From positions 1-59,076 of the forward strand of contig NZ_JAIQUM010000029.1 in the NCBI RefSeq assembly GCF_020075705.1: a stretch of DNA of 59,076 bases, read 5' to 3'. The notes beneath the pieces are model-generated. The model was not told the DNA's origin. It was given only the letters and a program-made list of their open reading frames with translations, and did no database searches. Shown here one piece after another: positions 1-8,890 of this stretch. Made by a program: the position numbers and the translations under genes. How positions within the stretch are numbered: the stretch's first letter is position 1; each line of letters opens with the position of its first letter. This DNA comes from Metabacillus rhizolycopersici (GTDB taxonomy: Bacteria > Bacillota > Bacilli > Bacillales > Bacillaceae).

Positions 1-10
1 TAATAAATTA

Positions 11-126
<116 letters not shown>

Positions 127-150
127 AGTTTCATTATAGAATTTTATTAT

Positions 151-227
<77 letters not shown>

Positions 228-230
228 AAT

Positions 231-307
231 GGTCCGGTAGTTCAGTTGGTTAGAATGCCTGCCTGTCACGCAGGAGGTCGCGGGTTCGAGTCCCGTCCGG
301 ACCGCCA
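231..307 (+). tRNA. tRNA-Asp (GTC)
   Basis: Cloverleaf with acceptor GGTCCGG/CCGGACC, anticodon loop CTGTCAC (GTC) and encoded CCA. It starts three bases after tRNA-fMet and ends the tRNA tail of the rRNA operon. Confidence 0.95.
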
Positions 308-321
308 TATTTAGATTGGTT

Positions 322-349
322 ACGAAACAAAGATGTTTCGTTTTTTTTA
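322..349 (+). terminator. rRNA/tRNA operon terminator
   Basis: Stem ACGAAAC/GTTTCGT with loop AAAGAT, followed by an unbroken T run. It directly follows tRNA-Asp, as expected for the end of an rRNA operon. Confidence 0.85.
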
Positions 350-479
350 TGTCGTTTTTTATTTTGACTCATTTGAAAAACGAATCAGTAAGAATCAATA
401 GCACTTTACAATCCACTAAATTTATTTAAATAGTAAGATAGAACAAGTAAAACTTGGATAAACTATTACAGAATTTGCT

Positions 480-903
480 AAAAGGAAGCCCATGTAGGTC
501 GTAGACCATCTTTAGACATGGGAGGAATTTTCGCTCAAACGCGGTGTACAGATAAAGTATCGAATGTACGTTTTGTACATCAAGCATTTGAATATGGTAT
601 AATTCCCCTATAAACAGTTCTTTGAAAACTGAAGATAGGAGTTCTAGCAGGAAGAACGTCTGCTAGGTAAAATCTTCAACGTTCTCGGTGTGACCTACCG
701 AATACAGTCGCTAATGGCAACAGAGGTTGCTTTGGCTGTGAAAGTTTTGATTAAACCTTTAAACTTTGTTTATTAATGTCAGTTCTTTATTCCCAAGCCG
801 TCCATTCTATTGAGTGAGAGTGTGTGAATGTATTTAGTACATGTACGAATAAAGAGAAGCAAGAGTTTTTCAGAACCCCACCGCTTTAGTTGTGGGAGTG
901 TCA
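480..903 (+). mobile_element. ORF-less IS200/IS605-like element with TnpB-type RNA end
   Basis: No coding frame is present. The stretch is framed by two imperfect hairpins, as in IS200/IS605 ends: CCCATGT/ACATGGG at 489-522 and CCCAC/GTGGG at 877-896. Between them are a possible promoter (TTGTAC 573-578, TATAAT 598-603) and further hairpins, including CTAGCAG/CTGCTAG at 644-666 and GCAAC/GTTGC near 710-730. The right end (CCCCACCGCTTTAG..GTGGGAGTGTCA) resembles, from memory, the 3' scaffold of TnpB omega RNAs, whose guide would be the flanking DNA after about 903. The family and the RNA are inferences; exact ends are uncertain. Confidence 0.55.
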
Positions 904-933
904 GTATAAGATAAACTAGAAATAGAGCGAACT

Positions 934-962
934 CCTTAGGAAAACAATTCCTAAGGTTTTTT
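934..962 (+). terminator. Rho-independent terminator before thiL
   Basis: Stem CCTTAGG/CCTAAGG with a 9-base loop and six Ts. It would stop any transcript from the IS-like element upstream and isolates thiL from it. Confidence 0.8.
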
Positions 963-1001
963 CATAATCTCATTACTAAATAAATCATGATGGAGAAATA
1001 A

Positions 1002-1985
1002 ATGGATGAATTCGATTTTATAGATAAATTGCAACCAAAACGTATTTTTCAACCTAATGTGGTAGTTGGCATTGGTGATGATGCAGCTGTTTATAAACCT
1101 TCGAGGCATAAAAATCAGGTGGTATGTGTTGATACAATGGTAGAAGGTGTACACTTTCTAAAGCACGCATCTACTCCAGAGGAAATCGGTTATAAAGCGC
1201 TGGCTGTGAATATAAGTGATATTGCCGCTATGGGGGCAATTCCTCGTTACTATTTAGTTTCTATTGCCATCCCTTCAAATTGGGCGGAACAGGATCTTTT
1301 AGAACTTTATCATGGGATGTACGAGCTAGCTGATGAATATGAGATGGATTTAATAGGCGGTGATACGGTATCAACAGCAGATAAACTCGTTGTAACAGTT
1401 ACCGTTATTGGGGAAGTAGAAGCCCATGTACAGACGCTTAGAAGTAAAGCGAAGGAGCATGACGTTGTTTTTGTTACAGGTAGTATAGGTGACTCTTCCG
1501 CTGGATTGGCTATTTTATTAAGTCAGCTGGCCGTCGATAATAAGGCTCATAAAGAGTATCTTATAAACCGCCATAAACGGCCAACTCCACGAGTTAGGGC
1601 TGGACAAATCATTGCTACGCTGGACCGAGCATCATTAAATGATATTAGTGATGGATTAGCTAGTGAACTACATGAAATTGTGGAAGCAAGTCAATTGGGC
1701 ATAACATTTAACGAGGCCGACATTCCTATAAGTGAAGCCTTAAGTGAATTGAAGAAGTCCAACGATATAACTAAGTGGTTTCTATATGGCGGAGAAGATT
1801 TCGAATTAGTTGGAACAACCTCAGCTGAATCATGGGATAAATTAAAAATGGCATGTGATGAACAATCAATTAAGATTACTAAAATTGGATCGGTAACTAG
1901 CAGCCATTCTAGTGTGCAACTAGTGAAGGAAAATTTAGAAATGATTTTCCTTGAAAAGTCTGGGTATAACCACTTTAAAGGATAA
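1002..1985 (+). CDS. thiL: thiamine-monophosphate kinase ThiL
   Basis: ATP-dependent phosphorylation of thiamine monophosphate to the active cofactor thiamine diphosphate, in the cytosol. The 327-aa protein has the AIR-synthase/ThiL fold signatures: GIGDDAAV (residues 23-30), the metal/substrate loop around SDIAAMGA (72-79), GGDT near 119, the NDISDGLA motif near 214 and GGEDFELV near 262. Length is normal for the family. The ATG start has a GGAG-type site (gatggagaaata). It heads a tight run with tsaE, tsaB, rimI and tsaD, the B. subtilis ydiA-E order. Confidence 0.95.
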   Translation: MDEFDFIDKLQPKRIFQPNVVVGIGDDAAVYKPSRHKNQVVCVDTMVEGVHFLKHASTPEEIGYKALAVNISDIAAMGAIPRYYLVSIAIPSNWAEQDLLELYHGMYELADEYEMDLIGGDTVSTADKLVVTVTVIGEVEAHVQTLRSKAKEHDVVFVTGSIGDSSAGLAILLSQLAVDNKAHKEYLINRHKRPTPRVRAGQIIATLDRASLNDISDGLASELHEIVEASQLGITFNEADIPISEALSELKKSNDITKWFLYGGEDFELVGTTSAESWDKLKMACDEQSIKITKIGSVTSSHSSVQLVKENLEMIFLEKSGYNHFKG

Positions 1986-2000
1986 GTTAGGTGAATTATA

Positions 2001-2474
2001 GTGGAAGAATATGTTTTTTTTACAAAAAGTGCGGAAGAGACATTAAAACTTGCAAAAAAGTTATCAGAGATGGTTGAAAAAAGTGATGTGTTGACGCTTG
2101 AAGGTGATTTAGGCGCAGGAAAAACTACATTTACAAAAGGATTAGCATCAGGTCTTGGAATTAAGAAAAATGTAAACAGTCCGACCTTTACGATTATTAA
2201 GGAGTATAAAGGTGGGAGGTTGCCTTTATATCATATGGACGTTTACCGTGTAGAGGATGCCGATGAAGATTTGGGCTTTGATGAGTATTTCCATGGAGAT
2301 GGGATTACAGTCGTAGAATGGGCACATCTTATCGAGGACCAATTACCAAGTGATCGATTGGACATACAAATCTTTTATGTAGATGATTCAACAAGGAAAA
2401 TCACGATGACTCCATATGGTTCTCATTATATTGATATATGTAAGGAGTTAAGGAATGAAAGCATTAGCAATTGA
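2001..2474 (+). CDS. tsaE: tRNA t6A biosynthesis ATPase TsaE
   Basis: Small P-loop ATPase that resets the TsaB-TsaD complex during synthesis of N6-threonylcarbamoyladenosine at A37 of ANN-decoding tRNAs. The Walker A motif GDLGAGKT is at residues 35-42, and NSPTFTIIKEY and the LYHMDVYR region are typical. The GTG start is preceded by a weak site. The 3' end overlaps tsaB by 20 bases, which suggests translational coupling. Confidence 0.95.
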   Translation: MEEYVFFTKSAEETLKLAKKLSEMVEKSDVLTLEGDLGAGKTTFTKGLASGLGIKKNVNSPTFTIIKEYKGGRLPLYHMDVYRVEDADEDLGFDEYFHGDGITVVEWAHLIEDQLPSDRLDIQIFYVDDSTRKITMTPYGSHYIDICKELRNESISN

Positions 2475-3144
2475 TACAACAAATAATGTACTTGGAATAG
2501 CGGTTGTCGATGAGGAAAAGGTAATCGGCGAATATATTACAAACTTAAAGAAGAACCATTCCGTCAGAGCAATGCCAGCAATTGAACGATTATTAAGTGA
2601 TTGTGATCTAAGTCCAAAACAATTAGATAAGATTGTCGTTGCTACTGGTCCTGGATCGTATACGGGTGTCCGTATTGGTGTATCGATTGCAAAAACGATG
2701 GCATGGTCTCTTCAAATTCCAATCGTCGGAGTCTCTAGTTTAGAAGTGTTAGCTGCAAATGGAAGATTTTTTCCGGGGTACATATCTCCGCTTTTCGATG
2801 CGAGAAGAGGTCAAGTATATACAGGTTTATATGAGTATACGGACGAAGGATTAGTAACAATTGAGAAGGATCAAAATATTTTATTGAGTGATTGGCTTAC
2901 TATGCTTGAAGCGAAAAATAAAAAGGTTTTATTTGTTGGTAATGATGTAGAAATTCATAAAGAAACGATACATCGCTTGTTAGGAAACAAGAGTGAACTT
3001 GCACAAGTAGTTTTAAATAACCCAAGACCTAGCGAGCTAGGGATGATGGGGCTCGGGAAAGAAACATCAGATGTTCATTCACTTGTTCCAAATTATATCC
3101 GACTAGCAGAAGCAGAGGCAAAATGGCTTGAACAGCAAAAGTAA
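2455..3144 (+). CDS. tsaB: tRNA t6A biosynthesis protein TsaB
   Basis: An ASKHA-fold partner of TsaD, inactive by itself and needed for t6A formation. The N-terminus MKALAIDTTNNVLGIAV is the family phosphate-1 loop, and VATGPGSYTGVRIG is the highly conserved central motif. The length (229 aa) is normal. It starts inside tsaE with SD-like AAGGAG within the tsaE 3' end, and its 3' end overlaps or abuts rimI. Confidence 0.95.
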   Translation: MKALAIDTTNNVLGIAVVDEEKVIGEYITNLKKNHSVRAMPAIERLLSDCDLSPKQLDKIVVATGPGSYTGVRIGVSIAKTMAWSLQIPIVGVSSLEVLAANGRFFPGYISPLFDARRGQVYTGLYEYTDEGLVTIEKDQNILLSDWLTMLEAKNKKVLFVGNDVEIHKETIHRLLGNKSELAQVVLNNPRPSELGMMGLGKETSDVHSLVPNYIRLAEAEAKWLEQQK

Positions 3145-3157
3145 GATGGTGGGGAAT

Positions 3158-3610
3158 TTGGATAAAAGGTTTACAATCAGAAAGATGCAAAGAGAAGATA
3201 TTGAAGCAGTATATGAAATCGAACTACTGTCATTTACTACCCCTTGGTCAAAGGAGTCACTTTCCTATGAACTTGAGCAAAATTTATTTGCAAAGTATGT
3301 AGTAGTAGTTTGTGATGAAAAGGTTGTCGCATATTGCGGGCTATGGGTGATAATGGATGATGCACAGATTACCAATATTGCGGTACACCCTGAATATCGA
3401 GGGATGAAAATTGGTGAATCGCTCTTAACATTTTCACTGCAGTTAAGTAAAGAAATGGGTGCCACACGGTTATCCTTAGAAGTAAGAGTATCAAATCATA
3501 TCGCACAATCTCTCTACAAAAAGCTTGGTTTTGAACCTGGCGGAATAAGAAAAGGCTATTATACAGATAATCTAGAGGATGCTTTAGTAATGTGGGTGAA
3601 TTTAGTATGA
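3158..3610 (+). CDS. rimI: ribosomal protein N-acetyltransferase RimI
   Basis: GNAT-family acetyltransferase; the family acetylates the N-terminus of ribosomal protein bS18. The acetyl-CoA loop is present ([17 protein letters not shown]), as are the [19 protein letters not shown] region and the final [14 protein letters not shown] place the start at TTG 3158 because GGTGGGG lies just before it. An ATG at 3146 or a TTG at 3128 in the same frame would add 4 or 10 residues. The gene overlaps tsaD by four bases (ATGA). Confidence 0.88.
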   Translation: MDKRFTIRKMQREDIEAVYEIELLSFTTPWSKESLSYELEQNLFAKYVVVVCDEKVVAYCGLWVIMDDAQITNIAVHPEYRGMKIGESLLTFSLQLSKEMGATRLSLEVRVSNHIAQSLYKKLGFEPGGIRKGYYTDNLEDALVMWVNLV

Positions 3611-4629
3611 AACAGACAGATCAATATATTTTAGGTATTGAAACAAGCTGCGATGAAACAGCTGCAGCGATTATTAAAAATGGTCGAGAAATTGTAGCAA
3701 ATGTAGTAGCTTCACAAATTGAAAGTCATAAGAGATTTGGGGGCGTTGTCCCGGAAATTGCGTCAAGGCACCATGTCGAACAACTAACAATTGTATTTGA
3801 AGAGGCAATGAAGCAATCAAAACTAGGATTTGAGGATATATCAGCAATTGCGGTGACAGAAGGTCCTGGTCTTGTTGGTGCTTTATTAACTGGAATAAAT
3901 GCTGCGAAGGCTTTGGCATTTTCTCAGGGGATTCCGCTGATCGGTGTGCATCATATCGCAGGTCATATTTATGCAAATCGTTTGATTACTGAGCTAGAAT
4001 TTCCATTACTCGCCTTAGTTGTATCAGGTGGGCATACAGAGCTTGTCTATATGAAAGATCATGCTAGCTTTGAAGTGATCGGTGAAACGTTAGATGATGC
4101 TGCAGGGGAAGCATATGACAAGGTGGCTAGGACATTAGGCCTTCCGTATCCTGGTGGGCCACATATTGATCGCTTAGCACATGAAGGTGAATCAAACATT
4201 GATTTACCGAGAGCATGGTTAGGTGAAGGTTCATTTGATTTTAGTTTCAGTGGGCTCAAATCTGCTGTCATTAATACCCTTCATAATGCAAAGCAAAAAG
4301 GAATAGAGTTTGAGGCAAAAGATGTTGCTGCTAGTTTTCAAGCAAGTGTTATCGATGTTTTAGTCACAAAGACAGCGCAGGCTGTGGATAAATATGAAGT
4401 GAAACAGCTGTTATTAGCTGGTGGTGTTGCAGCTAATAGAGGCTTACGGACGGCCTTAGAAGAAAGGTTTTCCTCGAGGGAAAATTTACAGCTATGTATC
4501 CCGCCGTTATCCTTATGTACAGACAATGCAGCAATGATTGCTGCTGCAGGTAGCGTTTTATTTGAAAAAGGTATTAGAAGTGACTTAGCTTTAAATGCAA
4601 ATCCTGGACTTGAGTTATCATCGTATTAA
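3607..4629 (+). CDS. tsaD: tRNA t6A threonylcarbamoyltransferase TsaD
   Basis: Catalytic subunit that transfers the threonylcarbamoyl group from TC-AMP to A37 of tRNA. The 340-aa protein has [15 protein letters not shown] at the N-terminus, the iron-binding HHIAGH pair of His, [18 protein letters not shown] and [13 protein letters not shown] chose ATG 3607 over an in-frame GTG at 3592: it matches the family N-terminus and makes an ATGA overlap with rimI. It is last in the thiL-tsaD run and is followed by a strong terminator. Confidence 0.96.
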   Translation: MKQTDQYILGIETSCDETAAAIIKNGREIVANVVASQIESHKRFGGVVPEIASRHHVEQLTIVFEEAMKQSKLGFEDISAIAVTEGPGLVGALLTGINAAKALAFSQGIPLIGVHHIAGHIYANRLITELEFPLLALVVSGGHTELVYMKDHASFEVIGETLDDAAGEAYDKVARTLGLPYPGGPHIDRLAHEGESNIDLPRAWLGEGSFDFSFSGLKSAVINTLHNAKQKGIEFEAKDVAASFQASVIDVLVTKTAQAVDKYEVKQLLLAGGVAANRGLRTALEERFSSRENLQLCIPPLSLCTDNAAMIAAAGSVLFEKGIRSDLALNANPGLELSSY

Positions 4630-4660
4630 GCTTTCGAATATTCGAAAGCTTTTTATTTTT
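4628..4660 (+). terminator. terminator after tsaD
   Basis: Near-perfect palindrome AAGCTTTCGAA/TTCGAAAGCTT directly at the tsaD stop codon, followed by a T-rich run. Confidence 0.85.
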
Positions 4661-4670
4661 GTGGAGATAG

Positions 4671-4861
4671 TTATCCACAGAATATACACGATTTTTGTAG
4701 AACTGTGTAAAAGTATCAAAGAAACCTGTTATATCAGGCCTATTAGTCTTTGTGGATAACTAGGATAATTCCACATAATTATGTGGATAATGTGTATAAG
4801 TCTGTTGATATGTTGGAAATTAAGAGATTTCACTGTGGATAAAACACAAAAATTATCCCCA
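4671..4861. promoter_or_regulatory. DnaA-box cluster between tsaD and ydiF
   Basis: Perfect DnaA boxes (TTATCCACA or its complement) occur at 4671-4679 (+), 4751-4759 (-), 4782-4790 (-) and 4834-4842 (-). A TTATNCACA match lies at 4791-4799 (-) and a one-mismatch copy at 4853-4861 (+). No gene fits the 500-base gap. There is no dnaA, dnaN or AT-rich unwinding context, so it is a DnaA-binding region and not oriC. From memory, the gcp (tsaD) region is also a DnaA-bound cluster in B. subtilis, where such sites titrate DnaA or control replication timing. Confidence 0.75.
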
Positions 4862-4939
4862 TAAATTAAATTACCAATGAGGATAATAAAAAGATTGTCG
4901 AATAATGTGATATTTACTAGTAGAGATCAATAATAATAA

Positions 4940-4970
4940 AAAACAGCGAGGCTATTCGCTGTTTTTATCG
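4940..4970. terminator. bidirectional terminator
   Basis: Stem AAAACAGCGA/TCGCTGTTTT with loop GGCTAT and flanking A and T runs. It can serve the - strand ydiF gene. Confidence 0.75.
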
Positions 4971-4990
4971 TCGTTTAGCGTAATTATAAA

Positions 4991-5143
4991 ATTCTTGTAC
5001 TGTGGATAAGTGTAAGACATCCAGCTCCAGCGCCTAGCCCCTAGAGGTCATAAGCTACGCATGAATTGAAGGTAAAGAACACCTTCTATTCCTGATCGTC
5101 TTATGCTTGTCGGGGCTGATCAAGGCGCTTGCGCTTTTGTTCT
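4991..5143 (+). repeat. dispersed ~150-bp hairpin repeat, copy 1
   Basis: Begins TTCTTGTACTGTGGATAAG and ends GGCGCTTGCGCTTTTGTTCT. The same ends and central hairpin recur at 9630-9785 (reverse), 42801-42928 (truncated 5') and 57081-57240. A perfect DnaA box (TGTGGATAA) lies at 5001-5009. No ORF is present. The central arm reads GAATTGAAGG...CCTTCTATTC. Confidence 0.85.
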
Positions 5144-5156
5144 AATCAACATTTTT

Positions 5157-7100
5157 CTAATGTAGATTCTCCCATTCATTCATTAAATTTTCAAGCTGTG
5201 ATTGAAGAAGTTCATTTTCAGTATTAATTTTTTGGACCTCTTCATGATTTTGGTAGATTTCAGGGTCGCAGAGGAGGGATTCATTATGTTCAATCTTTTC
5301 CTCTAAATTCGCGATTTCAGCCTCAATCTCCTCAATTCTTCGTTGTTTTTGTCTTTCAAGCTTTTTTAGTTCCTTTTCCTGTTGATAAGTTAGCTTACTT
5401 TCTTGTTGTGAGCTAGCTGAATTTTGTTTATGAGGAAGTGACCGGTCATCTGCCTCCTGCTCTAAACGTTCTAGCTCTAATTGCTCCTCTTTTTTCTCGA
5501 GGTAATAGTCATAGTCACCTAAATATTCGTTCAATTTTCTACTTGAAAGCTCAAAAACTTTTGTAGTGATTCTGTTAATAAAATACCTGTCATGTGAAAC
5601 AAATAGGATTGTTCCGGGATAATCAATTAACGCATTTTCTAAGATTTCTTTGCTGTCTAAATCAAGATGGTTTGTAGGTTCATCTAGTATGAGAAAGTTG
5701 GCATTTTGAAGCATGAGCTTTGATAAAGCAATTCTTGCCTTTTCTCCACCACTTAAAGCCGAAACTGGCTTCAAGACATCGTCACCTGAAAATAGAAAAT
5801 TTCCTAGGACAGTTCGAATCTCTTTTTCTGTCTTCTCTGGATAATCATCCCATAACTCGTCCAATACTCGTTTATTTGAAGTAAGATCAGCTTGTTGTTG
5901 GTCATAATAGCCGATTTGAACATGTGAGCCAAGGGAGAAAGTTCCAGTTAAGGAGTCAAGCTTTTGGACAATTGATTTTAGTAGTGTTGACTTACCAATT
6001 CCGTTTGGACCCACTAAGGCAATGCTATCTCCACGCGAAATAGAAAAGGAAATGTTTGAGATGACTGGATGTACGGAATCATATGAGACCGAAATATCAG
6101 TTGCTTTTAGAACATCATTTCCACTTTGCCTTTCAATATCAAATCGAAAGTTAGCTGATTTTTCATCACCTAATGGTCTGTTCATTAGGTCCATATTCTC
6201 TAATTTTTTTCTTCTGCTTTGGGCAAGCTTAGTTGTTGAAGCACGTGCTAAATTTCGTTGAATAAAGTCCTTCAGCTTAGCCACTTCTTCCTGCTGCCTT
6301 TCATAGGATTTGAGCTCTTTTTCATAGTTGTCAGCTTTGTATTTTAAGTAGTCGCTGTAATTCCCGATGTATTTTGTACTTGTATGACGACTAATCTCAT
6401 ATACTTGTGTGACGATTTTATCTAAAAAATATCGGTCATGTGATACGATCAAAATAGCTCCATCGTAGTTTTGTAAATATTGTTCAAGCCATGTTAATGT
6501 TTCAATATCTAGGTGATTCGTAGGTTCATCTAATATTAATAAGTCAGGGCTAGTTAATAGTAATTTACCTAATGCAAGTCGGGTTCTTTGACCTCCACTT
6601 AATGAGGAAATCTTTGTGTTTGGATCAAAAGTGCTAAATCCAAGACCATGCAAAACAGAGCGGATATCTGCTTCATATTGGTAACCACCATTTTCCTTAA
6701 ATTTCACTTGCAAGGTATCGTATTCCTTTAATAGCTGGTCAAATTTTTGTGGTTCTTTAGCAGGATCGACTGTCGCCATCCTTTGCTCTACATTGCGCAT
6801 GTCCTTTTCCATTGATTGGAGCTCTTTAAAGACTAAGTTCATTTCTTCCCAAATTGATAAGTGTGATTCTAATCCTGTATCCTGAGCTAAGTAACCTAGT
6901 GTGACATCTTTCGGTTTTATAATATCTCCTGAATCATAAGACATGGCCCCGGAGATGATTTTTAAAAGTGTAGACTTTCCAGCTCCATTACGCCCTACAA
7001 TGGCAATCTTATCTCTAGTTTGTACTTCTAGCTTAATATTCGATAAAATAGGATCAGCGCCAAAATATTTACTAAGTTGATTTATTTGCAACAATATCAT
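5157..7100 (-). CDS. ydiF: ABC-F family ATPase (YdiF-type)
   Basis: Cytosolic ABC-F protein with two ATPase domains and no membrane segment; the family acts on the ribosome. Domain 1 has VGRNGAGKSTLLK (about residues 35-47), LSGGQRTRLALGKLL and LLILDEPTNHLD. A linker with RRKKLENM follows. Domain 2 has VGPNGIGKSTLLK, LSGGEKARIALSKL and FLILDEPTNHLD, and then a charged coiled-coil C-terminus (about 545-647). ATG 7100 is chosen because GGGGTG lies just upstream; the GTG at 7109 is part of that ribosome site. Monocistronic and convergent with tsaD. Confidence 0.92.
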   Translation of the reverse strand: MILLQINQLSKYFGADPILSNIKLEVQTRDKIAIVGRNGAGKSTLLKIISGAMSYDSGDIIKPKDVTLGYLAQDTGLESHLSIWEEMNLVFKELQSMEKDMRNVEQRMATVDPAKEPQKFDQLLKEYDTLQVKFKENGGYQYEADIRSVLHGLGFSTFDPNTKISSLSGGQRTRLALGKLLLTSPDLLILDEPTNHLDIETLTWLEQYLQNYDGAILIVSHDRYFLDKIVTQVYEISRHTSTKYIGNYSDYLKYKADNYEKELKSYERQQEEVAKLKDFIQRNLARASTTKLAQSRRKKLENMDLMNRPLGDEKSANFRFDIERQSGNDVLKATDISVSYDSVHPVISNISFSISRGDSIALVGPNGIGKSTLLKSIVQKLDSLTGTFSLGSHVQIGYYDQQQADLTSNKRVLDELWDDYPEKTEKEIRTVLGNFLFSGDDVLKPVSALSGGEKARIALSKLMLQNANFLILDEPTNHLDLDSKEILENALIDYPGTILFVSHDRYFINRITTKVFELSSRKLNEYLGDYDYYLEKKEEQLELERLEQEADDRSLPHKQNSASSQQESKLTYQQEKELKKLERQKQRRIEEIEAEIANLEEKIEHNESLLCDPEIYQNHEEVQKINTENELLQSQLENLMNEWENLH

Positions 7101-7302
7101 TGTATTCACCCCTATTAATGGTTTAAGTTTAGCTTAATAGGGACTTATGGGCAACCAAAGAAACAATATCATATGCTCTAAGAAAGTGTTCCTGCTCTAT
7201 TGATAAGTAGGAGGAAAGGCATAAATTTAATAATTTGTTACAATAACAAGACAGACAGATTTTTAAAAATAGTGTATAGTCTAGGTAGAAGGGGATTTGT
7301 AT

Positions 7303-7791
7303 ATGTCTGAATTTACCCATTTTAATGATCAAGGCAGAGCAAAAATGGTTGATATCTCTGCAAAGGAAACAACGGTTAGAACAGCAAAGGCAAAAACAAG
7401 TATCGAACTAACCGAAGAGGTATATAGAAAAATTACCAATCATGAAATTGGCAAAGGTGATGTTCTATCAGTTGCCCAGGTAGCAGGAATAATGGCGGCT
7501 AAACAGACGTCAAATGTCATACCAATGTGCCACCCTATTCCAATTAAAGGTGTCGATATTGAGTTTGAATGGAATGTTACAGAAAGTACATTTGTCCTTT
7601 TGATTACTTCGACAGTCAAAACAAAAGGAAGCACAGGTGTGGAAATGGAAGCGTTAACGTCAGCTAGTGTTTCAGCACTGACTGTTTATGATATGTGTAA
7701 AGCTGTGGATAAAGGTATGGTCATAGGACCAACCTATTTAGTTGAAAAAACTGGTGGCAAAAATGGAGACTTCTTAAGGAAAGACACATGA
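7303..7791 (+). CDS. moaC: cyclic pyranopterin monophosphate synthase MoaC
   Basis: Converts the MoaA product to cPMP, the first stable intermediate of molybdenum cofactor synthesis. The 162-aa protein has [14 protein letters not shown], the [27 protein letters not shown] block and a C-terminal KTGGKNG. ATG 7303 follows AGAAGGGG; an in-frame TTG at 7297 is too close to that site. The gene stands alone between ydiF and rex, as in B. subtilis. Confidence 0.95.
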   Translation: MSEFTHFNDQGRAKMVDISAKETTVRTAKAKTSIELTEEVYRKITNHEIGKGDVLSVAQVAGIMAAKQTSNVIPMCHPIPIKGVDIEFEWNVTESTFVLLITSTVKTKGSTGVEMEALTSASVSALTVYDMCKAVDKGMVIGPTYLVEKTGGKNGDFLRKDT

Positions 7792-8012
7792 CTGCACTAA
7801 TGTGTGAAGAAAGAGGGGGAATCCCTCTAATTTATTCTTTACAGAGACAGTGTTGGCAAAAAATGATTCATTTTGCGACAAGAATATCATGTAGTACTTA
7901 CTCATTCCATCCCCTATTAGGAGCTGGGAATGTAGACTTTCTCCATTTTTCCTCCATCTGAAACGGTGTGTGAAAACAACATATTTGTTTTGTAAGAATG
8001 TGAGGCGAAAGA

Positions 8013-8660
8013 GTGAATATAGAACAATCTAAAATACCACAGGCAACTGCTAAAAGATTGCCTTTGTACTATCGTTTTTTGAAAAACCTACACTCATCTG
8101 GGAAGCAGCGTGTTTCATCAGCTGAGTTAAGTGATGCAGTAAAGGTAGATTCTGCAACTATTCGTAGGGACTTCTCATATTTTGGAGCGCTTGGAAAAAA
8201 GGGCTATGGGTATAATGTGAATTATTTAATTTCATTTTTTAGAAAAACACTAGATCAAGATGAAACAACAAAGGTATGTTTAATTGGTGTAGGGAACTTA
8301 GGGACAGCCTTTTTGCATTATAATTTTACAAAGAATAATAATACAGTTATTTCACTTGCATTTGATGTTGATAACGAGAAAGTCGGAACTGACATAGGTG
8401 GTATACCTGTCTTTCATTTAGATGATCTTGAGGAAAATCTTCCAGACGATGTAACAGTTGCGATCTTAACCGTACCTGCACCGGCTGCTCAGTCTATTAC
8501 AGATCGGTTGATAACGAAGGGGATTAAGGGGATTTTAAACTTTACCCCAGCTCGGTTAACTGTTCCAGATGATATCAGAATACATCATATTGATTTAGCA
8601 GTGGAGCTTCAATCACTTGTTTACTTTTTAAAGCATTATCCAAATGAAGATAAATCATAA
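8013..8660 (+). CDS. rex: redox-sensing transcriptional repressor Rex
   Basis: Binds operators when the NADH/NAD+ ratio is low and releases DNA on binding NADH, controlling fermentation and respiration genes. It has an N-terminal winged helix ([16 protein letters not shown]...[12 protein letters not shown], residues 12-65) and a Rossmann domain with GVGNLGTAF (about 90-98). The C-terminal domain-swap helix ends near [19 protein letters not shown]. The GTG start follows GAGGCGAAAGA. An AAAACAA/TTGTTTT inverted repeat lies in the leader. Rex is relevant here because a hydrogenase is encoded nearby; regulation of that locus by Rex is not shown. Confidence 0.96.
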   Translation: MNIEQSKIPQATAKRLPLYYRFLKNLHSSGKQRVSSAELSDAVKVDSATIRRDFSYFGALGKKGYGYNVNYLISFFRKTLDQDETTKVCLIGVGNLGTAFLHYNFTKNNNTVISLAFDVDNEKVGTDIGGIPVFHLDDLEENLPDDVTVAILTVPAPAAQSITDRLITKGIKGILNFTPARLTVPDDIRIHHIDLAVELQSLVYFLKHYPNEDKS

Positions 8661-8681
8661 CTATTAAGGGAGGTGAAATCG

Positions 8682-8873
8682 ATGCCTATAGGAATCGGAA
8701 GCCTTTTATTAATCGTATTTGTAGCATTACTTATTTTTGGACCAAAGAAATTACCAGAGCTAGGAAAAGCAGCTGGTAATACCTTACGTGAATTTAAGCA
8801 TGCTACAAAAGGTTTAGCAGATGATGAAGATGAAGTAGTAAAAAAGGAAGTTAAGAAGGAAGAAGTCAAGTAA
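8682..8873 (+). CDS. tatA: Sec-independent translocase TatA (TatAy-type)
   Basis: Pore-forming subunit of the twin-arginine export system. The 63-aa protein has one N-terminal membrane helix (residues 5-20), the [14 protein letters not shown] hinge and amphipathic helix, and a charged tail rich in Asp, Glu and Lys. ATG 8682 follows a strong AAGGGAGGTGA; a GTG at 8673 lies inside that site. It pairs with tatC 17 bases downstream, as TatAy-TatCy does in B. subtilis. Confidence 0.95.
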   Translation: MPIGIGSLLLIVFVALLIFGPKKLPELGKAAGNTLREFKHATKGLADDEDEVVKKEVKKEEVK

Positions 8874-8890
8874 GATAGGATGAATCCGAT

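Noticed and set aside
951..1154. Antisense frame at the thiL start
   Set aside because: Overlaps a certain gene and a terminator; no ribosome site.
4671..4861. Replication origin
   Set aside because: DnaA boxes are present, but there is no dnaA/dnaN neighbourhood or AT-rich unwinding tract.
7811..7840. Terminator after moaC
   Set aside because: An AGAGGG/CCCTCT hairpin exists, but the following bases are not a clear T run, so it is not called.
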